Assembly: GCA_964597035.1 (NCBI GenBank) | Contig: CAZQWM010000007.1 | Location: forward strand, 1-64,000 | DNA from: Fen-1362 sp964597035 | Lineage (GTDB): Bacteria > Planctomycetota > Phycisphaerae > Sedimentisphaerales > Anaerobacaceae | Direction: 5' to 3' | DNA: 64,000 nucleotides | Shown: in pieces, positions 41,583 through 50,403 of the stretch | Layout of the letters: each line of letters begins with the position of its first letter | Numbering within the stretch: position 1 is the first letter of the stretch | Made by a program: the position numbers and the translations under genes | The notes under the pieces: generated by a model | Database searches by the model: none | What the model was told of the DNA's origin: nothing | Seen by the model: the letters and a program-made list of their open reading frames with translations, nothing else

Positions 41583-43076
41583 TTAGTCAATTATAAGGCG
41601 CCACATAGCACTTCTTCTGTTGTCGTTGAAATCATCCGCAGGCAGTGCGTCGTAATCCTGGTTGGTATGGTCGGCGGTAACATTGCTGTATGAAATGCTG
41701 CTCGGGTCAAAGGTATAACTGTATTTGACCGGCGTGACGACACCCGTCCAGCCGTAGCCAACCGTAGCGGTATAGAAGCCGTTGGCATCAGTCAAGACAC
41801 CCAGGCCGACCATATTCACGTCGTTCATATCCAGAGAGCCGCAGGTTATCGTGCCGCTTATGGTAAACTGCAATGACTCGAAAGTAACGTGGACCGTATG
41901 ATTGGCAGCGATGCTATACAAAGTATAAGTATCACCACCGGTTTGCACGCTGTTGCCATCGAGATACCACGTGTCCACAACATAACCGACGTTGGGCTCC
42001 GCATCGAACATCAGGTCGTTACCCTCGGCAACGGTTATTACTCCGTTGGGGTCGACCGAGCCGTTTGCTCCCGCCGTGGCGATAACATTCCAGGTGCCGT
42101 CCACAGCGAAATTGGCAATTGCCGTGTAGTCCGCATCCATAAGGACAGATGAACCTTGTGAGTAGATGTCAGTGATTTTGCCGGCATCAGCCGCTGTGCC
42201 CGTCCACCTGAAGAAGTGATAATTAGCATCGGGCAGGGCAACAAGATTCACCTCTGTTCCATGGTCGTAATCGAAGTCCCCTTCACCCGGCGTGTCTACT
42301 GAACCGCCGGCCGTTGAGGAAGTAGTCAGTGTATGAGTTAATTCCGCCACCTGGACAACAAAACCAATAATGACCTGGCGGTTCAGGTAATCGCCCGTGT
42401 GCGTTACGCTTGGTGTTTCATCGGCACCAGTTGCGGATTTGTAACCGGCCGCTCCGACAGACGTGGCCATATCATTCTCGTATCCTTCGCTGAAACCGTT
42501 ATTCAGCGTATAGTCACCTGAAAATCCGGCCGTCGCAACGGCAATAACCATATCTCCGAAATTCGTGGAAAGGGGATTGGTCGCGATGGGATTTGGGGTA
42601 GCGCTTGCCGTGCCGTTGCTGTCTGTTACCCCGACTGGAGCTGCCTGGTTGACATTTGAAAGGAATACGCTGGCGTATGAGTACTCAAGCGGCGTTGTTG
42701 TCCACACAGGAACAAATGTATCGCCTGTTGCGGCAGCGATACCGCTTTCGTCGAGAATATATGCGGCAACGTATGCCTGAGCACTACTTGTTCCGGCGTT
42801 ATGTTTTACTGCCAGGGTCATCGGTTGGCCACCGTATGTTACAGAGTTAATATCAATAACAGCGTTATGTTCGGCGTGTATAAAAAATATCAGGGCTCGG
42901 TTTGAACCAGCTTCTTCGGCGTGGGTCAGGCCGGATGTCCACGAACCAACGATTTCAACCTGAGTGACCCAACTCTGCGAAAAAATTACAGCCGAACCAA
43001 CAAACGAACCAACTCCCGCGTTTGCCGCAGCCGAAAGCATCAAAAACACACATATAGCGCAAACCAAGCGTTTCAA
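41583..43076 (-). CDS. secreted protein with InlB-type beta repeats
   Basis: Begins with a signal peptide (MKRLVCAICVFLMLSAAANA). The first 230 residues have no recognised domain (many Ser/Thr/Ala, e.g. GGQPMTLAVKHNAGTSSAQA). The middle holds two or three bacterial Ig-like / divergent InlB B repeats (GGSVDTPGEGDFDYDHGTEV, ANYHFFRWTGTAADAGKITD, DAEPNVGYVVDTWYLDGNSV). The end, ADDFNDNRRSAMWRLIID, looks like the beginning of a LamG/concanavalin-type domain cut short. It is probably a surface or extracellular protein; the C-terminus may be truncated. Confidence 0.65.
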   Translation of the reverse strand: MKRLVCAICVFLMLSAAANAGVGSFVGSAVIFSQSWVTQVEIVGSWTSGLTHAEEAGSNRALIFFIHAEHNAVIDINSVTYGGQPMTLAVKHNAGTSSAQAYVAAYILDESGIAAATGDTFVPVWTTTPLEYSYASVFLSNVNQAAPVGVTDSNGTASATPNPIATNPLSTNFGDMVIAVATAGFSGDYTLNNGFSEGYENDMATSVGAAGYKSATGADETPSVTHTGDYLNRQVIIGFVVQVAELTHTLTTSSTAGGSVDTPGEGDFDYDHGTEVNLVALPDANYHFFRWTGTAADAGKITDIYSQGSSVLMDADYTAIANFAVDGTWNVIATAGANGSVDPNGVITVAEGNDLMFDAEPNVGYVVDTWYLDGNSVQTGGDTYTLYSIAANHTVHVTFESLQFTISGTITCGSLDMNDVNMVGLGVLTDANGFYTATVGYGWTGVVTPVKYSYTFDPSSISYSNVTADHTNQDYDALPADDFNDNRRSAMWRLIID

Positions 43077-43247
43077 GGATAAAGCCTCCTGCTTTCAAAT
43101 ATCTTACGTGCTTGCACTACCATACTAAAATTTTTCATCAAAATCAAGCAAATTGATGCTAAGAATTTTACACAGCGCCAAAGCTTTGCCTGCTTTGCCA
43201 AAGGACGCCAGGCAAGTATCCCAGGTCGCGATTCGCCTGCAAATGCC

Positions 43248-43276
43248 TTGACTTTTCGCCCCCGCTGGGCTACTGT
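43248..43276 (+). promoter_or_regulatory. possible trpS promoter
   Basis: TTGACT (43248-43253) and TACTGT (43271-43276) are separated by 17 bp, about 70 bp before the trpS start. The -10 matches the consensus weakly. Confidence 0.4.
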
Positions 43277-43347
43277 TAGCTGAAATTTATACGCTGTATT
43301 TCTTTTTTTGTTGTCTCGGCGAAGTTTAGCGGGAAAGGAGATTTATT

Positions 43348-44325
43348 TTGCGAGTTCTCTCAGGTATTCAGCCGTCGGGTCGGCTGCACATCGGCAACTA
43401 CTTCGGTGCGATGCGCCAGCACATCCAGATGCAGCAGGGCAACGAATGCTTTTTCTTTATCGCCGACTATCACGCACTGACGAGTAATCCTTCGCCGAAA
43501 GAAGTTGAACAATTCACACTGGATGTCGCTATGGACTACATATCGCTTGGTCTTGATACCGAAAAGACGGTTTTCTGGCGGCAAAGCGACGTGCCTGAGG
43601 TTACGGAGCTGACGTGGCTTTTTTCGTGCGTTACGCCTATGGGGCTTTTGCACAGGTGCACCAGCTACAAAGACAAGGTGGCACAGGGATTAAGCCCGAA
43701 TCACGGGCTTTTCGCGTATCCGGTTCTTCAGGCGGCGGATATCCTTATATATAAGAGCGATGTGGTACCGGTAGGTGCCGACCAGAAGCAGCATATCGAG
43801 CTAACGCGGGATATAGCCGGTTATTTCAATAATACATACGGTGAGATTTTCCCGTTGCCGAGGGACTATATAATCGAATCAGTGGCGGTGGTACCGGGCG
43901 TTGACGGGCGCAAGATGAGCAAAAGCTACGGCAATACCATAGAGATGTTCGAGCCGGAAAAGAGTATCAAAAACAAAGTGATGAAGATTGTTACCGATTC
44001 GACGCCGGTGGAGGAGCCAAAGAATCCGGACAAATGCAACGTCTTTGCACTATTGAAGCTGTTTGCGCCGCCGGAAGAGCTGGCACAATGGGAACAAAGG
44101 TATCGCAAAGGCCCGATGGGATACGGTGAGGCGAAGAAACGATTAGCGGAGCTTATTGTGGAATTTTTCAGGCCATACCGACAAAAACGAACCGAGCTGG
44201 AGAACAATCCCAACCAATTAAAACAAATACTGGCCAAAGGCGCCGAGCGTGCCAGAGCCATCGCGAAGGTAACGCTGGCAGAGGCACGCAAAGCGGTCGG
44301 ACTGGGCGAGTATTATGGCAGATAA
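43348..44325 (+). CDS. trpS: tryptophanyl-tRNA synthetase
   Basis: Class I synthetase of 325 residues. The HIGH-type motif is in PSGRLHIGNYFGAMRQH and the KMSKS motif in GRKMSKSYGNTIEMF; AYPVLQAADILIYKSDVVPV, with GADQKQHIELTRDIA, is typical of TrpS. It charges tRNA-Trp. The start is a TTG seven bases after GGAAAGGAG. It overlaps the following DUF2007 gene by 11 bp. Confidence 0.97.
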   Translation: MRVLSGIQPSGRLHIGNYFGAMRQHIQMQQGNECFFFIADYHALTSNPSPKEVEQFTLDVAMDYISLGLDTEKTVFWRQSDVPEVTELTWLFSCVTPMGLLHRCTSYKDKVAQGLSPNHGLFAYPVLQAADILIYKSDVVPVGADQKQHIELTRDIAGYFNNTYGEIFPLPRDYIIESVAVVPGVDGRKMSKSYGNTIEMFEPEKSIKNKVMKIVTDSTPVEEPKNPDKCNVFALLKLFAPPEELAQWEQRYRKGPMGYGEAKKRLAELIVEFFRPYRQKRTELENNPNQLKQILAKGAERARAIAKVTLAEARKAVGLGEYYGR

Positions 44326-44572
44326 GCTGGTTACCATTGCTGAGTATATGGATTCGATTCAGGCCGAAATAGCGGTACAGCGCCTAACCAACTCCGGGGT
44401 AAGGGCAATTCTCTCCGGCCAATATGCAGCAAATATATACGCGGGCGTCCCCGCCATTGCGAGGATCCAACTTCAGGTGATGGAAAGTAACGCAGACGAG
44501 GCCAGGCAGATACTCGAAGCGGAAGACAAGACCGACCAGACGAATGAACCGCAAGAGCAGCAGGAGCAGTAG
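44315..44572 (+). CDS. DUF2007 family protein
   Basis: The 85-residue protein reads LVTIAEYMDSIQAEIAVQRL, then TNSGVRAILSGQYAANIY and IQLQVMESNADEARQILEAE, the beta-alpha-beta pattern of DUF2007 (called a putative signal-transducing domain). The role is unknown. It overlaps trpS and ends just before the scpA start, so it belongs to the same operon. The Glu/Gln tail is low complexity. Confidence 0.85.
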   Translation: MADKLVTIAEYMDSIQAEIAVQRLTNSGVRAILSGQYAANIYAGVPAIARIQLQVMESNADEARQILEAEDKTDQTNEPQEQQEQ

Positions 44573-45577
44573 ATGTCGGACTATCGAGTCAATCTTGAGA
44601 TATTCGCGGGGCCGATGGACCTGCTGCTGCACCTTGTGCGCAAAGAAGAGGTCGATATCTACGATATCCCGATAGCGAAAATTACCGACCAGTACATACA
44701 TTATATCGAGCTGCTAAAGCAGCTCGACATAGACATCGCGGGGGATTTCCTGGTAATGGCAGCGACGCTGATGCAGATAAAGTCGGCCATGCTGCTGCCG
44801 AAGGCGCCGGGCGACGAGCTTTCGGCGGAAGAGCTGGCAGACCCGCGTGCGGAGCTAATCCGGCAACTACTCGAATACAAAAGGTTCAAAGACGCCGCGA
44901 ACCTGCTCGCCGCCGCTGCCGAGGAGCAAAGCGACCGGTTTGCCAGGCCCGATACTGTAATCGAGCGATTGAAACCGGATGCCGAGCCGGAGGTGGACCT
45001 CGACCAGATAAGCATTTGGGATTTATTAGAGGCCTTCGACACGCTTATGGTGGCGACGGGGGCAAGATACGATATAAGTCACATCACGGATGATACGCCC
45101 ATCGACCTGTACCAGATAGAGATTCTGCACCGGCTGCAGGCGGAGGGTTCGATGAGCTTCGCGCGGATTTTCGAGGGGCGAACAGCTCGGCTGGTACTTG
45201 TCGGATTGTTCCTGGCGGTTTTGGAATTAATAAAAGAGCAGTTAACCTCGGCGGAACAGCCGGAGGCAGGTGGGGCAATTTATCTGCGCGCGCTTACGGA
45301 AGTGCCGGCTGAGGAAGCCGTCCGCAAGGCAATAATCGCAGCGGAAGCGGCCTCGGCCCAGGCCGAGAAGGAAAAAGCGACACAGGCAACCAGACCGCCA
45401 ATACCGATTACGGAGCTGCCGGCAAAGACACCTTCTACGGCCGGCGAGCAGGAAGACGCAACACAGGAAGAAATGCCGCCAATACCTATCGCAGAGATAC
45501 CAGCAGAACGCGGGACAAAACGTTCGGCTGAGAAGCTGGAACCTTCAAGCGGCGAAGCACCGCAACATACGGATTAG
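44573..45577 (+). CDS. scpA: segregation and condensation protein A
   Basis: ScpA is the kleisin that links SMC and ScpB in chromosome condensation. The start YRVNLEIFAGPMDLLLHLVR and KEEVDIYDIPIAKITDQYIH are diagnostic, followed by FLVMAATLMQIKSAMLLPKA and a C-terminal winged-helix part (FARIFEGRTARLVLVGLFLA). It then continues in a Pro/Glu/Thr-rich tail of about 90 residues with two similar IPITELPAKT / IPIAEIPAER phrases, absent from most ScpA. Neither smc nor scpB is in the window. Confidence 0.94.
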   Translation: MSDYRVNLEIFAGPMDLLLHLVRKEEVDIYDIPIAKITDQYIHYIELLKQLDIDIAGDFLVMAATLMQIKSAMLLPKAPGDELSAEELADPRAELIRQLLEYKRFKDAANLLAAAAEEQSDRFARPDTVIERLKPDAEPEVDLDQISIWDLLEAFDTLMVATGARYDISHITDDTPIDLYQIEILHRLQAEGSMSFARIFEGRTARLVLVGLFLAVLELIKEQLTSAEQPEAGGAIYLRALTEVPAEEAVRKAIIAAEAASAQAEKEKATQATRPPIPITELPAKTPSTAGEQEDATQEEMPPIPIAEIPAERGTKRSAEKLEPSSGEAPQHTD

Positions 45578-45594
45578 AAAAACGCGATTAGCAT

Positions 45595-45623
45595 TTGACA
45601 GCGAAAAGCCGGCCCTATAGAAT
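45595..45623 (+). promoter_or_regulatory. trxA promoter
   Basis: A perfect TTGACA (45595-45600) and TAGAAT (45618-45623) are 17 bp apart, 39 bp before the trxA ATG. Confidence 0.65.
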
Positions 45624-45662
45624 CGCCTGCATCGTGGAACTAAGTTTGGAAAGGAGTCGACA

Positions 45663-45989
45663 ATGGCTGGTAACGTAATAGAACTGACTGATGCGGATTT
45701 CGATGATATGATTCATAAATCAGAAGTACCCGTGCTGGTTGACTTCTGGGCACCCTGGTGCGGCCCGTGTATAATGATGGCCCCGATAACCGAAGAGATT
45801 GCAAAGGGCTACGCAGACAAGGCAAAGGTCTGCAAGGTTAATACAGACGATGCGCGTGACAGCGCTATGGAGTTCGGGATAAGCGCGATACCCACTATCA
45901 TTCTGTTCAAGGGCGGGCAAGTCCAGCAAAAATGGGTAGGCCTGACCAGCAAGAAGGACCTTTCAGCTGCGATAGACAAGTTGCTTTGA
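45663..45989 (+). CDS. trxA: thioredoxin
   Basis: The 108-residue protein is a standard thioredoxin: VPVLVDFWAPWCGPCIMMAP with the WCGPC redox site, the cis-Pro in GISAIPTIILFKGGQ, and the final helix. It reduces protein disulfides and is recharged by thioredoxin reductase (a trxB is at 50404-51384). It has its own promoter and a GGAG site. Confidence 0.97.
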   Translation: MAGNVIELTDADFDDMIHKSEVPVLVDFWAPWCGPCIMMAPITEEIAKGYADKAKVCKVNTDDARDSAMEFGISAIPTIILFKGGQVQQKWVGLTSKKDLSAAIDKLL

Positions 45990-46139
45990 ATAATCAATCA
46001 TTGAACATATTTTTTCTATGGCTATGGATTCTGAACCGACAGGTCTTCGAGCGATATCCAGTCGATGGCCGAGGACAAAGCCGATGAATACCTGAACCGG
46101 TATATCGCTAAGTCATGTCGAAAAAGACAGAATCCTCTA

Positions 46140-46265
46140 TCAGTCACCCGGCTTTGTCGCTAATAATTCTTTTGACAAGCCGAGTTCGTCGAAATATGCC
46201 TTGAGCTGTTCTGATTTTATGTAATCATCATAAACAGCGTTATAGCCATTGCTGCGCGAAGATGC
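46140..46265 (-). pseudogene. possible gene remnant (41 codons)
   Basis: The minus-strand frame directly after the lipoprotein gene reads SSRSNGYNAVYDDYIKSEQL, then KAYFDELGLSKELLATKPGD and a stop. It looks protein-like but has no start and no recognised family. It may be the end of a decayed gene. Confidence 0.3.
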
Positions 46266-46277
46266 TGAAGTCTGAAA

Positions 46278-46871
46278 TCATTTTCGCCGTAAGTAATCGC
46301 TAAGGTCATACGATATCCAGTCATTGCCATAAATCTTTTTACTGTCCCAGATGTAAGGAATTACGTATGTGCCATCGCCCGTGGCTATCATCATGCGTTT
46401 TATATCCCAGATGTCTGTTCCGAGGTTCCAGCATCTTCCTCTTTTTTCTGATTCTTTGACTGCTTTTGCTAGAAGCTCGACACTTTTGCCTAAGGCTCCT
46501 TCTGTGACTTCAAACGTAACATGCCACTTTTCGGGGTCTGGCTCACCGAAGGTCTCAAAGAAAGCTATTCTTCTTACATTACTCGAGGAGATTTCAGGCC
46601 ATATTTGCCTCAAGGTAAGACACGCTTTCCAGCCATTTGGAAGGGATTTGCAGGGTGGTGTGCAACCTAAGCTAGCATAAAGAACCTTTTCAAATTCCTG
46701 CCAATCTTCCACACGTCCTTGGCTACAAAGATGTCCATTAGCGTTCACTTCACTGAAATAATCCAAGACCTCTTCTAGTTTTTGGCAGTGGTCACAAGTT
46801 GAATTCTGGGAACCGCAACCTGCCAGAGAAACCAGAGCTGATATACAAATTGTCAAAAGTTTTCTTTGCAT
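46278..46871 (-). CDS. hypothetical lipoprotein
   Basis: The ATG at 46871 follows a GGGGG-rich site and gives a lipoprotein signal, MQRKLLTICISALVSLAGC. The mature part of about 180 residues contains CDHCQKLEEVLDYFSEV and no recognised domain. A longer frame extends to 46970 inside the upstream gene. It directly follows the large dockerin-type gene and may be co-transcribed with it. The function is unknown. Confidence 0.65.
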   Translation of the reverse strand: MQRKLLTICISALVSLAGCGSQNSTCDHCQKLEEVLDYFSEVNANGHLCSQGRVEDWQEFEKVLYASLGCTPPCKSLPNGWKACLTLRQIWPEISSSNVRRIAFFETFGEPDPEKWHVTFEVTEGALGKSVELLAKAVKESEKRGRCWNLGTDIWDIKRMMIATGDGTYVIPYIWDSKKIYGNDWISYDLSDYLRRK

Positions 46872-46887
46872 AAGTGTGCCCCCTTTC

Positions 46888-49554
46888 TTATTCAACTCTA
46901 ACACTATAGATATCTTCACGTCCCTTAACACGGACATCTTCATAGGGTGCTCTACCTGAAACAGGGTCAATCGATGTGTTGTTGATTGCCTCCATTATCG
47001 CATAGAATAATGCTTCATTGTCCCGAAGTTCGGTCCATTCTATGTAAGAGAATTCGCTGAATTCGGAGTCACCTCCTTGCGGGCATATATCATACCATCC
47101 CTGGTAAAGAGGACTTCTGAGTGCCCAGCTCATATCTGAATCCGGTCCATCAAACATCCATTTACTGCCATCCTCTTCTCCCTCTTTAAGTTCACCTCCG
47201 TCTAACTTAAGGCGGGCAGTATAGCAAACATCAAAATGGGCGAATAATAAATGAGTAAAGTCTCCCATTTGTGCAAAGCTTAAGTTTCTTGCATTTTCAT
47301 AGCCGGCGGGAAGTGCGACACACCAACTCGGCGCCTGGTCTGGATTAGCATAATCTGACCTTCTTGCAGAAAATGTGATACCATCACTGAGTTTGATGCA
47401 AGTTCTAAGCACTGCATTGGCATCTTCACCGATTTTATAGTTTCCATGGCCATTGTAATAGATATATTTGATATTTCTATTCTGGATAAACCATGCGATA
47501 TTTGTTGAGATAGCTTCGCCACCTTTCAACTCATATTTATAGTTAAATGCCTGCCTTACCATACCTGTAACTCTCCTGTTTGTAAACCAGTCAGTCCAGT
47601 TGTCAGGAAGTATGATAAGCGAGTCAACACCGGCAGGGACATCTTCCGGGTCGAAACCCTTTGTTGTGGGTACTTTCACAACCGGCGGAAGCGACAGGGG
47701 ACTTGACCTGACAACTGTTTCCTCAGAAAGTAATGCTCCTGTAGAAACTTCAAAGCTTAAATATGCTAGTGCATTTGAGGATGTTACAGATGCAGGTACA
47801 AATCCATTTGCATTTTCTCCGGGATATGTCTGGCTCCATACCTGGCTATCGTTTAAGTTGAACGCCTTTACTGTTATCTGATTGGGCGCTGCCGAGTAAG
47901 CACAGAAGTTATAGGGCTCATTGAGGTAATATGCTTCAGGGCAGCATAAGTACTTCATCGGGCTGTCAAAGTTAAGGGTTTGGATGTTTGAACAGGTTAA
48001 CTTTCCGCTGCCATTTACACTAATCACCTTTAACTCACAGCAACCGTCACCGAGTTCGTATAGATTAACCCTTGCTTTCTCGCCTTGCCTAAAACCGAAC
48101 ATGTCATCTTCAAAACATCCGTTAACGAAGAGAAAGGCATTTATAGTATCAGTATGATAACCACTGATACTTACTTCGACATAGCCGCTGCTGGTGTCCA
48201 GGGATGTGTTTATCTGTATGTTTGGGTCAGTAGAAGGCTCGCCTGTCTCCTGCCATTCGCTGGCCAGGATTGCGTAATCCCGGAAGTTGATTATGCCGTC
48301 TTCAAATATGTCAGGCTCTGTGTTGTACATCTTCATATCAACTTCCTCCATCCATTTCTGCGCGAACCAGGCAAAGGTAAGGAAGTCATCGGGGTCAAGC
48401 CAGTTCTCAGCTATTATCTGGAGGTCGCCAAGGTCAACATATCCAGAATCATCCAAATCCCTAAGCTTAATTTCGTACGCTTCAGCATAGTCTAAAAGCC
48501 AGTATTCAGCGATGATTGAAAGGTCATCAATGTCAACGGTAAGGCTGTTATCCAGGTCTGATTGGAGCGTGGAGCTTCCGACATCAGAATGATCCCAGTT
48601 GGAGTAGTGGAACCCGAGATCAGTCATGCCGCTGTCCGGCTTGTCGTTCATGCTTGTCGTTGTTCCCATAATAGTTGTGTCTATAATGTCCTGGTAGCCG
48701 GCATCAACAAAGGCGCTGTCCTGCCTGAGATATACGTTATCTATCTCATAGCCTGAAAATGGATTCGTGCCACTTTCTATTATTATCCCAAAATCAGCCG
48801 GGGCAAAGTAGTATATATGCTCTGAGGAGGGGTATTCTGGATTTAACCAGCTCCCATTGTTAAGGAATAGGTCAATCCAGAAATCTCCATTCACCATCAC
48901 ATAATTATACCCATTGCTTCCAGCAGATATGTTGTTGATTACCACCGGCTCCACTATATTTGTACCATCAACCATCTCAATCCATATACCGTAGTAATTG
49001 TCATAGCATGTATTTTGTTCTATGTTAACCATATCCAGGCTGGGGTCAAATGTCCCATCATAAGCCCTATGGAACGCTTGAATGGCGATGTCGTTCCAGT
49101 AGCATAGGTTGTTGGTTATCTTTGTTTGGTTGGGGCCGTATGACTTTATACCCACATGGCAAAATTCAACTATGTTGTGTTCTATGAATTTTCTTAATCT
49201 CTTGTTGCGGTTTTCAATGCCAGAATTGGCATCTTGTACAAGCGAATACCTTATTTCACAGTTGGAAGAGGCAGACTCCTCAATAAGTATGCCTTTCCAG
49301 TAATCTGAGGGCGAGCTTTCTGTGTCAGCCATGTGAGCGCAGAGGTCAGACGGAAGGCCTCTGCTGATGTATGTACCATTGTTGCGGACATAAAGTCCGG
49401 TATTCTCGGTCCATTCAATGGTCGCACCTGGCTCATGTATGAGATAGCCGCCATCCACAATAATGTCAGAAGTTGCGTGATATTCCTGGTCCGATTGAAG
49501 GATGAATGTATCTATTATTGTTCCTCCGATATCAATCATAGATTTTACTTTCAT
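46888..49554 (-). CDS. large surface protein: beta-helix, dockerin-like repeats and caspase-like C-terminal domain (after an in-frame amber codon)
   Basis: The 888-residue frame starts with a right-handed beta-helix region (NGTYISRGLPSDLCAHMADT, ITNNLCYWNDIAIQAFHRAY). It then has three Asp-rich dockerin-like repeats (LDNSLTVDIDDLSIIAEYWL, DDSGYVDLGDLQIIAENWLD, DGIINFRDYAILASEW), a beta-sandwich region, and a C-terminal domain with a His in YIYYNGHGNYKIG and a Cys in LLFAHFDVCYTARL. That order resembles caspase-fold peptidases (C25/C14 type). The ATG at 49554 has no ribosome binding site and no signal peptide; the frame continues upstream through TAG (49558-49560) into a signal-peptide segment. 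The peptidase role is a hypothesis. Confidence 0.7.
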   Translation of the reverse strand: MKVKSMIDIGGTIIDTFILQSDQEYHATSDIIVDGGYLIHEPGATIEWTENTGLYVRNNGTYISRGLPSDLCAHMADTESSPSDYWKGILIEESASSNCEIRYSLVQDANSGIENRNKRLRKFIEHNIVEFCHVGIKSYGPNQTKITNNLCYWNDIAIQAFHRAYDGTFDPSLDMVNIEQNTCYDNYYGIWIEMVDGTNIVEPVVINNISAGSNGYNYVMVNGDFWIDLFLNNGSWLNPEYPSSEHIYYFAPADFGIIIESGTNPFSGYEIDNVYLRQDSAFVDAGYQDIIDTTIMGTTTSMNDKPDSGMTDLGFHYSNWDHSDVGSSTLQSDLDNSLTVDIDDLSIIAEYWLLDYAEAYEIKLRDLDDSGYVDLGDLQIIAENWLDPDDFLTFAWFAQKWMEEVDMKMYNTEPDIFEDGIINFRDYAILASEWQETGEPSTDPNIQINTSLDTSSGYVEVSISGYHTDTINAFLFVNGCFEDDMFGFRQGEKARVNLYELGDGCCELKVISVNGSGKLTCSNIQTLNFDSPMKYLCCPEAYYLNEPYNFCAYSAAPNQITVKAFNLNDSQVWSQTYPGENANGFVPASVTSSNALAYLSFEVSTGALLSEETVVRSSPLSLPPVVKVPTTKGFDPEDVPAGVDSLIILPDNWTDWFTNRRVTGMVRQAFNYKYELKGGEAISTNIAWFIQNRNIKYIYYNGHGNYKIGEDANAVLRTCIKLSDGITFSARRSDYANPDQAPSWCVALPAGYENARNLSFAQMGDFTHLLFAHFDVCYTARLKLDGGELKEGEEDGSKWMFDGPDSDMSWALRSPLYQGWYDICPQGGDSEFSEFSYIEWTELRDNEALFYAIMEAINNTSIDPVSGRAPYEDVRVKGREDIYSVRVE

Positions 49555-49557
49555 GGG

Positions 49558-49818
49558 CTATTTTGAACCTTTGCGGCTCTGTTGCCTTTCTGCCCTTTTG
49601 CTGTCGCGCAATTCTGAAAAAGCTGAATACAGTTTCATTCCGAACAAATCTGTTTCTTCTAAAGAAGAGGTGAATACCATTTTCTTGTCCTTCTTCAGAA
49701 TGGTACCGTACTTGACTTCCGTCTGTGCCCTGCTTAAGCTGCTGATGTCCCTGGCAAAACAAATGGAGCTTGGTATCAGAATATGTAAACAAAATAAAGT
49801 TATTTTTCTTCCCCACAT
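49558..49818 (-). CDS. signal-peptide segment upstream of the amber-split surface protein
   Basis: The ATG at 49818 follows GGAAAGGAG by seven bases, and a good promoter precedes it. The product begins MWGRKITLFCLHILIPSSIC, a signal peptide, then about 65 residues with no known domain, ending TAG. The codon after TAG and the ATG at 49554 are in the same frame, so this may be the true N-terminus of the 888-residue protein. Confidence 0.6.
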   Translation of the reverse strand: MWGRKITLFCLHILIPSSICFARDISSLSRAQTEVKYGTILKKDKKMVFTSSLEETDLFGMKLYSAFSELRDSKRAERQQSRKGSK

Positions 49819-49849
49819 AATCAATCTCCTTTCCACAAATTATGGATGT

Positions 49850-49879
49850 ATATTACGCCCGGGCCATAAATACTGTCAA
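49850..49879 (-). promoter_or_regulatory. promoter of the split surface-protein gene
   Basis: Minus strand TTGACA (49874-49879) and TAATAT (49850-49855) are 18 bp apart, about 35 bp before the ATG at 49818. Confidence 0.6.
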
Positions 49880-50071
49880 TCCAGATTTTTCAAATAATCC
49901 ATAATGGTTTCAGCTATCCTTTTTAACCGTTTCCTGCCGAAGGTGTTCCTTGCCCGCCGTGTATTCTCTTAATCATAGGCAAGTTTATAGATATTTCAAT
50001 ATTATTCTTAATTTTTATTTTTGACTTCTGCGCATTTGCTTTCTGCCTTTTGTCTTCCTTTTTGGCATGCC

Positions 50072-50215
50072 AATCAAAAAGGGCACCGCCGCAATCACGC
50101 TCGGTCTAGGCCCGCAAGAGCCCGGAAGGACGTGAAAGCCAAGCGATGCCCTTTTGGCAACGTAGGTGTTTTGCGTCGCGGCTTAAGTAAAGCAGCGGCG
50201 CTCTCTGTATAGAAA
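50072..50215. ncRNA. candidate structured RNA, strand uncertain
   Basis: Two strong helices are seen. AAAAGGGCA (50077-50085) pairs perfectly over 9 bp with TGCCCTTTT (50147-50155), enclosing 61 GC-rich bases in which CACG (50096-50099) can pair with CGTG (50131-50134). A second hairpin joins GCGTCGC to GCGGCGC (about 50173-50202) with an inner GCTT/AAGC. No protein-like frame runs through it. On the minus strand the first helix is followed by TTTTT, like a terminator, placing it after trxB. It matches no RNA family that I can name. Confidence 0.4.
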
Positions 50216-50403
50216 TAAAGAGCACCGAGTATCCAAACGTTCCTTCACATCTAATCTTGCGGTTTAGACCGAAACGTCTGAAATCTCAGTACTATTTAAT
50301 TTTTGGCGGTTTTCCCTCCGTCGTTGGCATTTTATGCTTCGTGGATATTATATTGCATGTGAAATTATAACAATACTTTTCGGTTAATTGATTCACAAGA
50401 TAA

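Noticed and set aside
50021..50212. A 63-codon plus-strand open frame over the structured block
   Set aside because: No ribosome binding site and no protein family; helices explain the composition better.
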